64,000 bases of DNA, from contig JBEKIF010000017.1 of assembly GCA_050011895.1 (NCBI GenBank), positions 1 to 64,000 on the forward strand, read 5' to 3'. A model generated the notes under the pieces. It was given only the letters and a program-made list of their open reading frames with translations, was not told the origin of the DNA and ran no database searches. Position numbers and translations under genes: made by a program. Source of the stretch: DATBGO01 sp050011895 (lineage in GTDB: Bacteria > Actinomycetota > Actinomycetes > Streptosporangiales > Streptosporangiaceae). Positions 58,294 to 64,000 of this stretch are shown one piece after another; position 1 is the first letter of the stretch; every line of letters begins with the position of its first letter.

Positions 58294-61200
58294 TTGTCGC
58301 CGAATGAGACCTACCCGCAGCACGTCGTCACGGCGGTCATCGTCGCGCACGACGGCGCCGCGTGGTTGCCCCAAGTCATCGAATCCCTCCTTGAGCAGAC
58401 CCGGCCGGTCCAGCGGGTCGTGGCCGTCGACACCGGCAGCAGGGACCGCAGCGGCGCTGTGCTCTCCGGCCTCCTCGGCCAGGCGGTTGTCTTCGGCATG
58501 GACCGGGGCACCGGGTACCCGGCGGCCGTTGAGCGCGCGCTGCAGCACAGCGCGGCCAACGTCAGCGTTCCCGGCCCGGCCGACACGCCTGCCCACGAGC
58601 GCGTGGAGTGGATCTGGCTGCTCCATGACGACTGCGAACCGGCCCCCGATGCGCTTGAGCAGCTGCTCCGCGGTGTCGCCGAGACCCGATCCGCGGCAGT
58701 GCTCGGGCCGAAGGTCATGGATTGGGCCGACCGCAAGGTCATCCTGGAGGCCGGGGTCAGCATCGACACAGTCGGCCGCCGCATCACCGGTATCGAGCCG
58801 CGTGAGGTTGACCAGGGCCAGCACGACGGGGACCGCGATGTGCTGGCCGCAGGCAGCGCGGGGATGCTCATCCGGCGCGATGTGTGGGAGGAGGTCGGCG
58901 GCTTCGACCGGAGCATGGTGCTGTTCCGTGACGACGTCGATTTCTGCTGGCGAGTGCATGCGGCCGGCTACCGGGTCCGGGTGATCACCGACGCCGTCGT
59001 GTTTCACCTGGAGGCCGCAGCGCGCCGCCGCCGCGCGGTGTCGGCCACGAGCCGGCCGCGCCGGCTGGACCGGCGCAACGCGATGTTCACGCTGCTGTCC
59101 AACCTGCCGGCCGGGCCGATGCTGGCCTCGCTCGCCGGCAACGTGGCGGTGTCCCTGCTCCGCACGGTCTTCTTCCTGCTCGCCAAGCGGCCCGCGGCGG
59201 GCCTTGATGAACTCTCCGCGCTCGGCGCCGTCCTCGGACACCCCATCCAGCTGCTTAGGGCCCGGCATCGCAGATCCCTGGGGCGCCGGGCAGCTTACGG
59301 GCGGCTCCGGGCGGACCTGCCGAAGGGCCATTCGCTGCGGCAGCTGGCGGAGTTCGCCGCGGCAGCGATGTCGCGCTCGACCCAGGCCGACACGGCAGGA
59401 GCACATCACGCGACTGACGACCCGACGGACGACGACTCCCTGCTCATCGATACCGGTCTCGCGCAGCGCATCCTGACCCATCCCGGGGTGGCGCTCTTCC
59501 TTGGCCTGACGCTGGTCGCGCTGGTAGCCGGGCGGTCATTGCTGAGCGGCGGGCCCCTGGGCGGCGGCGCCCTGGTGCCGGCCTGGGGCGGGGTGTCCGG
59601 CCTGTGGCATGAGTATCTGCAGGGCTTCCACCCGTCCGGGATCGGCTCAGGTAGCAGCGCGCCACCGTACATAGCCGTTGTCGCTGCCCTGGCGACCGTG
59701 CTGGGCGGCAAGCCATGGCTGGCCGTCGACGTGATCCTGTTGGGCTGTGTGCCGCTGGCCGGCGTCTTCGCCTTCCTCGCCGTCCGGCGCGTCACCCGCT
59801 CCGCGCTGGTCAGGATCTGGGCGGCAGCCGCGTACGCGCTGCTGCCCGTGGCGATGGGTGCCATCGCTGCCGGGCGGCTCGGCACTGCTGTGGCCTTCGC
59901 CCTGCTGCCGCTGATCGCCCTGCTGGCCGCGAGGATGTTCACCGAGCCGCCACGGCGAGCGCGCCGGGCTGCCTGGGCGACCGGCCTCACGATCGCGATA
60001 GCTGCCGCTTTCGTGCCGCTGACCTGGATTGTCGCTGTGCTCGCCGCTGTCGTGGCCGCGGCAGCGGTCGGCGTCGGCCGCCCGTCCGTCCTGCGTAACC
60101 TCGGCATTGCCGTGATCGTTCCGCCCGTCGTGCTGCTGCCGTGGACGGTCCAGCTGGCTGCGCACCCGGCCGAGCTGCTGCTCGAAGTTGGCGTGCAGCA
60201 GCGCGGCCTGGCCAGCCCTGACCTGCCCGCCCGCTCGCTGCTTATGCTCAGCCCGGGCGGCCCCGGCCTGCCTCCGGTCTGGATCACCGCCGGGCTTGTC
60301 GTAGCCGGCATCGCCGCCCTGCTGTTCTCGCGGCGGCGCATGCTCGTCATTGCGGGGTGGGGTGCTGCCATCTCCGGGCTCCTCGTTGCGATCGTGGTGA
60401 GCCGGATGGCGGTCAGCCCGGCAGGCGGCGGCCCGGGCGTGCCCGTCTGGCCGGGCATCGCGCTGGCGATTGTCGGCGCGGGCCTGGTGCTGGCCGCCGC
60501 GGCCGCGGGAGATGCACTGCCGCGGCTGGTCGGCGGCGGGAGCACGCGCAGCTCTGGCGCGGCCCGCACCATAGGGGCGGTGGTTCTCGCCGCCGCCGCG
60601 TGCTCCGCACCGTTGCTATCGGCCGCGTACTGGCTCATCAACGGGGTCAGCGGGCCCGTCGCACCCACTGCGGCCCCGGTAGTGCCCGTGCTTGTCTCGG
60701 TGTCCTCGGCCAGCGGGCTGCAGTTGCGCACGCTGGTGCTGCGCTCGGCGGGCGGGCAAGTCAGCTACACGCTGCAGCGCGGGCTCAACCCATCGCTTGG
60801 CGAGGCAGACCTGGTGCCTGTGGCGCCCGCGCAGCGCGCCCTCGACACCGCTGTCGCAACGCTGGTCGCCCCGAACGGGGGCGAGGCGGACGATCAGGGC
60901 CAGTCCCTGGCGCAGTTCGACGTCGGCTTCGTTCTCGTCCCTGCGCCCGTCAACCAGAGCCTGGCGCGGCTGCTGGACGGGGTGGCCGACCTGCGGCCGG
61001 TTACCGCCACGTCAGCCTTTGCCTTGTGGCGGCTGGTCGAGCCGTCGGCCCGGGCTCGCGTCGTTGAGCCCGGCGGGACCGTGGTGGCGCTGCGATCCGG
61101 CGACGTGTCAGTGGCCAACGCGACCGCTCCGGCGGCGGGCGGCACGCTTGAGCTGGCTGAGCCTGCCGGAGGATGGAGTGCGACACTCAACGGCACGCCG

Positions 61201-62223
61201 CTGACGCCGGTACCGTCTCCGGCCGGCGCATGGGCGCAGGCGTTCCGGCTTCCGCCGGGCGGCGGACTTGTGAACATCAGCCATGATCAGGGCACGCACG
61301 ACATCGCCCTTGTCATCGAGGCGCTTGCCCTGGCCGCGGCGGTCGTGCTGGCATTGCCCGGGGCCAGGGCGACAGCGACGGAAAGCCTGCACGGTGCTGG
61401 TTCCAGCGCGGTAGCCGGGCGGGACTCCGCGGACGCGCCGGAGTCTGATCGCCCGGGTGCGCCCCGCAGACAACGGCAGGGCCGGGCGGCCGGCCGTCGA
61501 TCGCGCCGGGTCGGCCAGGAAGCCGCCGTGGCTGCAAACGCCGGAGCCGCCCTTGACCGGGGCGAGTCAGCCGTCCGGCCGGGAGCGCGGTCAGCTCACC
61601 CGCCGGACGCCAGCTCCTCGGCCTCAGCTGAGCATCCGGACCTGATAGCGGTTGAGCCGTCGGGCCGACCGCCGGTCGGCGTGACGGGCTGGGCTGCCGA
61701 TGCCTCGGCCGGCCGCTTGGCAGACCGGCCGGGCGCCGATCAACCGTCAAGCTGGGACGGGGCTGACCGGGAGCTGAACCTCGGCGAGCCAGGCCAGCGG
61801 CCGGACTGGCCGGGCGGCGATCAGCGGGACTGGCCGGGCGGCGATCAGCGGGACTGGCCAGGCGGCGATCAGCGGGACTGGCCAGCCGGCGATCAGCGGG
61901 ACTGGCCAGGCGGCGATCAGCGGGACTGGCCAGGCGGCGATCAGCGGGACTGGCCAGCCGGCGATCAGCGGGACTGGCCAGGCGGCGATCAGCGCCCCGG
62001 CTGGGACGATGCCGGTCAGCAGCCGCACCGGCCAGCTGCGCAACCAGCCGGCCGGTCGGCGGCGCAGTCGCTGGGCTGGCCGTCCGGCTACGGCGACGCG
62101 CTCGATCCGCTGCCGTCCGCTGACGGCAGCGGGCCGGCCTGGACCGGATCGGCGACCAGAGATGATGTTCCGCCGCCACGGTGGCCCGTCCCTGATCGCG
62201 ACACCGAAGGGGAAGCCTGGTGA
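58294..62223 (+). CDS. Giant GT2 glycosyltransferase with polytopic membrane domain and repeat tail
   Basis: 1309 aa. Residues about 10-260 are a GT2 catalytic domain: VTAVIVAHDGAAWLPQVIES, VVAVDTGSRDRSGAVLSG, WIWLLHDDCEPAPDALEQLL (the DxD-type site), GSAGMLIRRDVWEEVGGFD and LFRDDVDFCWRVHAAGYRV. Residues about 390-790 hold about ten membrane helices, followed by an extracytoplasmic segment and a final helix near 1030. The last 250 residues are disordered, with eight DWPGGDQR repeats. The start codon is TTG 58294, and no good ribosome site is seen. Substrate unknown; neighbouring genes suggest envelope polymers. The stop overlaps the next start by 4 nt (GTGA). Confidence 0.88.
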   Translation: MSPNETYPQHVVTAVIVAHDGAAWLPQVIESLLEQTRPVQRVVAVDTGSRDRSGAVLSGLLGQAVVFGMDRGTGYPAAVERALQHSAANVSVPGPADTPAHERVEWIWLLHDDCEPAPDALEQLLRGVAETRSAAVLGPKVMDWADRKVILEAGVSIDTVGRRITGIEPREVDQGQHDGDRDVLAAGSAGMLIRRDVWEEVGGFDRSMVLFRDDVDFCWRVHAAGYRVRVITDAVVFHLEAAARRRRAVSATSRPRRLDRRNAMFTLLSNLPAGPMLASLAGNVAVSLLRTVFFLLAKRPAAGLDELSALGAVLGHPIQLLRARHRRSLGRRAAYGRLRADLPKGHSLRQLAEFAAAAMSRSTQADTAGAHHATDDPTDDDSLLIDTGLAQRILTHPGVALFLGLTLVALVAGRSLLSGGPLGGGALVPAWGGVSGLWHEYLQGFHPSGIGSGSSAPPYIAVVAALATVLGGKPWLAVDVILLGCVPLAGVFAFLAVRRVTRSALVRIWAAAAYALLPVAMGAIAAGRLGTAVAFALLPLIALLAARMFTEPPRRARRAAWATGLTIAIAAAFVPLTWIVAVLAAVVAAAAVGVGRPSVLRNLGIAVIVPPVVLLPWTVQLAAHPAELLLEVGVQQRGLASPDLPARSLLMLSPGGPGLPPVWITAGLVVAGIAALLFSRRRMLVIAGWGAAISGLLVAIVVSRMAVSPAGGGPGVPVWPGIALAIVGAGLVLAAAAAGDALPRLVGGGSTRSSGAARTIGAVVLAAAACSAPLLSAAYWLINGVSGPVAPTAAPVVPVLVSVSSASGLQLRTLVLRSAGGQVSYTLQRGLNPSLGEADLVPVAPAQRALDTAVATLVAPNGGEADDQGQSLAQFDVGFVLVPAPVNQSLARLLDGVADLRPVTATSAFALWRLVEPSARARVVEPGGTVVALRSGDVSVANATAPAAGGTLELAEPAGGWSATLNGTPLTPVPSPAGAWAQAFRLPPGGGLVNISHDQGTHDIALVIEALALAAAVVLALPGARATATESLHGAGSSAVAGRDSADAPESDRPGAPRRQRQGRAAGRRSRRVGQEAAVAANAGAALDRGESAVRPGARSAHPPDASSSASAEHPDLIAVEPSGRPPVGVTGWAADASAGRLADRPGADQPSSWDGADRELNLGEPGQRPDWPGGDQRDWPGGDQRDWPGGDQRDWPAGDQRDWPGGDQRDWPGGDQRDWPAGDQRDWPGGDQRPGWDDAGQQPHRPAAQPAGRSAAQSLGWPSGYGDALDPLPSADGSGPAWTGSATRDDVPPPRWPVPDRDTEGEAW
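61803..61995 (+). repeat. 24-bp repeat in the GT2 tail
   Basis: About eight tandem copies of GACTGGCCGGGCGGCGATCA-type units (24 bp, encoding DWPGGDQR or DWPAGDQR). Copies are nearly identical and in frame. Confidence 0.93.
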
Positions 62224-63737
62224 GGCGCATCCTCGCAAACCGGTACGTGCTCGCCCTGCTGCTGATCCTGGCGGTGGGTGCGGAATTCGGGGTGGCCTCG
62301 GAGAGCCATCCGGTGGCGCTTGCGGCCGGTACCGGGACGGCCGCATCAGCCCGGGCGGTGGTCACGTCGGTCGTCCGCGCCTGCCCCGCGCCGGGCTCGA
62401 CCGGGCCAACGGCGGGCGGGATAGCGGTGGCCACCGCGTCCGCGGGCACCGGACAGGCCCAGGTAAGCCGCCTGTCGCCGGTCAGCGCCGCAGCGCCGGG
62501 TCCCGCGGTGAACACAATCGCCACGCCCGGCCGGGCCGTGCAGGCGGCCATCCCCGCAGCTCCCGTTCTGGGCCGGAGCCTTTCGGCTGGCACCGCGGCG
62601 ACCGCCAGCCAGGTCGCGACGGGCCCGGCACGCGGCGGGGTCATGGTCCAGGCCACCGGCGGGATGGCGCGCGGGCTAGAGGTTGAACAGACGGGCCCGG
62701 ACGGTGTGGCCACCGCCCGGTGCGGTGGCCCGGGCACCGATTTCTGGTTTGTCGGGCCCGGACAGCACTCGGTCGCCGACATTCAGCTGTACCTCATGGA
62801 TACCGACAACCAGCCTGCAACCGCCGAGGTCGATGTGGACACCGACAGCGGGCCGCTGCTCGGCAGCACGGATACCGGGATAGCAGTGCCGGCCCACGGC
62901 CTGGTCGTCCAGTCGCTGGCCAACCTTGTGCGCAACTCCAGGGTCCTGGCCCTGCACATCAGCACCAGCGTCGGGCGGGTGGTGGCGGCCGTGCGCGAGA
63001 CGGCCAGCGCTGCCAAGCCTGGTGCGTGGCTGCCTGCGGCCCAGCCGCCCGCGACCAGCCTCGTGCTTCCTGGCGTGCCTGGCTCGGCGGGAACGCGGCA
63101 GCTTTATGTGGCTGTGCCCGGTGCGGGCAACGCTCAGATCAAGCTGACCGCGGTGACCGCCAAAGGCTCGTACCAGCCGACCGGCGGCAACGGCATCGAC
63201 CTGCCCGGCGGCTCGGCGGTCGAGGTTGCCCTGCCGTCTCTCGGTGGAATAGCAGGAGCGGTCCGGGTCACTTCCAACGTCCCGGTGACGGCCGCGATGT
63301 CCGTGCCGGGCGGCGGCGCGGGCGCACCTGGCGCGTTCACCGCCGCCTCAGCACCGGTGCAGGAACAAGGCGTGCTATCCGGCAATACGGGCGCCTCGGC
63401 ATCCCTGGTCCTGTCCGCTCCGCTAGGGGCTGCCAGGGTCCGGGTCGCCGCGCAGGCCGGAGCACCCGCGACGGCCGGCAACATCGTGCACATCGCCGCC
63501 GGGCACAGTGTGGTGGTGAAGGTCAGCGCGCCGACCGGTTCTGCCGGGAATGCGGCATTCGCAGTGGTGGTCACGCCGTTGCCGGGCTCAGGGCCGGTTT
63601 ATGCCGGGCGGGTGCTCAGCGCGGGCACCGCGGCGCTCTCGATCCTGCCGGTGGCCAGCTCGCTGACCTGGGTTCCGCTCCCTGCGGTGCACAACTCGCT
63701 GCTGACCGTCCTGCCTGGCGGTCAGTCATCGGGGTAG
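62220..63737 (+). CDS. DUF5719 family secreted/envelope protein
   Basis: 505 aa. An N-terminal signal-anchor (RYVLALLLILAVGAEFGVAS) precedes an alanine/threonine-rich region and the DUF5719 beta-rich body: CGGPGTDFWFVGPGQHSV, IQLYLMDTDNQPATAEVDVD, AVPAHGLVVQSLANLVRNSR, VLALHISTSVGRVVAAVRET, and LYVAVPGAGNAQIKLTAVTA. In actinobacteria this gene follows a GT2 glycosyltransferase near whiB, suggesting a shared envelope role; the function is unknown. Its GTG start overlaps the GT2 stop by 4 nt, so it is translationally coupled. The stop overlaps the convergent metallopeptidase-family gene by 16 nt. Confidence 0.9.
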   Translation: MRRILANRYVLALLLILAVGAEFGVASESHPVALAAGTGTAASARAVVTSVVRACPAPGSTGPTAGGIAVATASAGTGQAQVSRLSPVSAAAPGPAVNTIATPGRAVQAAIPAAPVLGRSLSAGTAATASQVATGPARGGVMVQATGGMARGLEVEQTGPDGVATARCGGPGTDFWFVGPGQHSVADIQLYLMDTDNQPATAEVDVDTDSGPLLGSTDTGIAVPAHGLVVQSLANLVRNSRVLALHISTSVGRVVAAVRETASAAKPGAWLPAAQPPATSLVLPGVPGSAGTRQLYVAVPGAGNAQIKLTAVTAKGSYQPTGGNGIDLPGGSAVEVALPSLGGIAGAVRVTSNVPVTAAMSVPGGGAGAPGAFTAASAPVQEQGVLSGNTGASASLVLSAPLGAARVRVAAQAGAPATAGNIVHIAAGHSVVVKVSAPTGSAGNAAFAVVVTPLPGSGPVYAGRVLSAGTAALSILPVASSLTWVPLPAVHNSLLTVLPGGQSSG

Positions 63738-64000
63738 CCAGGATCGACAGCCTCGGGGTCGATGCCGAGCAGCCGCGCGAATTCCTCGACGACCACGTCG
63801 AGAACCAGCTCAGCTAGTTCCTCCTCGCCCTCCGCGCGGGCCATCAGGGGGCGCCGGTAAAGCACGATCCTGGCCGGCCTGGCCGGCCGCTGCGGGTCGT
63901 CAGCCTGCGGCCAGCCCGGATCAAGCCGGGCCAGCGGTACCGGATCGGGCTCGTCGTCGGGCAGCTCGGCGGGCGGGATCTCCTCGACGGCGAACTCCAC
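63722..64000 (-). CDS. Metallopeptidase-family protein (Rv3259-like), 5' end beyond the window
   Basis: The last 92 codons of a gene entering from the right edge. ARLDPGWPQADDPQRPARPA, RIVLYRRPLMARAEGEEELA, and ELVLDVVVEEFARLLGIDPE match the end of the actinobacterial Rv3259-type family that is grouped with zincin-1 peptidases. No HExxH metal site is present in the helix (VVVEEFARLLG), but I recall the same absence in the mycobacterial homologue, so it looks like a family trait and not local decay. GTG at 64000 could be an internal codon. Convergent with DUF5719, as in the whiB-fbiA neighbourhood of other actinobacteria. Confidence 0.75.
   Translation of the reverse strand: MEFAVEEIPPAELPDDEPDPVPLARLDPGWPQADDPQRPARPARIVLYRRPLMARAEGEEELAELVLDVVVEEFARLLGIDPEAVDPGYPDD

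Noticed and set aside
63722..64000. Loss of the HExxH active site in the metallopeptidase-family gene as a sign of decay
   Set aside because: The mycobacterial homologue Rv3259, as I recall it, lacks the motif too, so it appears normal for this family; the rest of the gene lies outside the window.
1..64000. tRNA, rRNA or known riboswitch genes
   Set aside because: Reading the intergenic regions I found no T-loop GTTCRANNC with a plausible cloverleaf and no recognisable riboswitch core; a covariance-model search would be needed to exclude them fully.

Overview
The window is high-GC DNA from an actinomycete. Third codon positions are mostly G or C, many starts are GTG, and the gene set is diagnostic: two WhiB proteins, coenzyme F420 genes, a mycoredoxin-like glutaredoxin, UPF0182 and DUF1707/DUF5719/DUF6542 proteins. 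Blocks of gene order resemble Mycobacterium tuberculosis Rv1107c-Rv1112 (xseB, xseA, lipid-droplet protein, ispH, DUF6542, ychF), Rv3193c-Rv3198c (UPF0182, PDZ protease, zincin, ABC1 kinase, whiB7, uvrD2) and Rv3259-Rv3264c (metallopeptidase-like, whiB2, fbiA, fbiB, sugar nucleotidyltransferase). These comparisons are from memory. A Streptosporangiales-like lineage is plausible, but genus cannot be fixed from the sequence alone.

Layout. 1-12.6 kb: DUF1707 protein, glpX, a TetR regulator, xseB, a broken acyltransferase sitting between xseB and xseA, xseA, lipid-droplet-associated protein, ispH, DUF6542, rmuC, ychF and an SDR. 12.8-17.2 kb: VOC protein, berberine-bridge-type FAD oxidase, oligopeptidase B. 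17.5-28.4 kb: seven co-directional genes for a Gram-positive type IV secretion/conjugation apparatus (TcpC/VirB8-like, a small two-helix membrane protein, a TcpE protein fused to a degenerate ParA-like domain, VirB4-like ATPase, VirB6/TrbL-like channel, a second VirB8-like protein, an SLT+NlpC/P60 hydrolase). No relaxase, coupling protein, integrase or attachment site is visible. 28.7-34.5 kb: acyl-CoA dehydrogenase, then a minus-strand operon of glutaredoxin, ANTAR antiterminator, cyanophycinase and cyanophycin synthetase. 34.7-48.6 kb: uvrD2, the whiB7 promoter/leader/attenuator and whiB7, ABC1 kinase, ThiF/TOMM-like protein, zincin, epimerase, moaE, PDZ protease, UPF0182. 48.8-64 kb: GT4 glycosyltransferase, sugar nucleotidyltransferase, AlkA-like glycosylase, fbiC facing fbiA-fbiB across a repeat-filled gap, whiB, a giant GT2 membrane glycosyltransferase, DUF5719 protein and a truncated metallopeptidase-family gene.

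Themes. The three large F420 biosynthesis genes lie within 5.3 kb. The whiB7 region shows a complete candidate attenuation system: WhiB7-type promoter, leaderless mini-ORF, a longer leader ORF, and an 18-bp perfect hairpin before whiB7. Many genes have a TANNNT hexamer 5-8 nt before the start codon and no Shine-Dalgarno sequence, which suggests widespread leaderless transcription. GC-rich minisatellites are frequent, both inside genes (low-complexity tails) and between them.

The strongest candidates for an undescribed system are the apparently immobile T4SS-like locus with its TcpE/pseudo-ATPase fusion, and the redox/ANTAR/cyanophycin operon.
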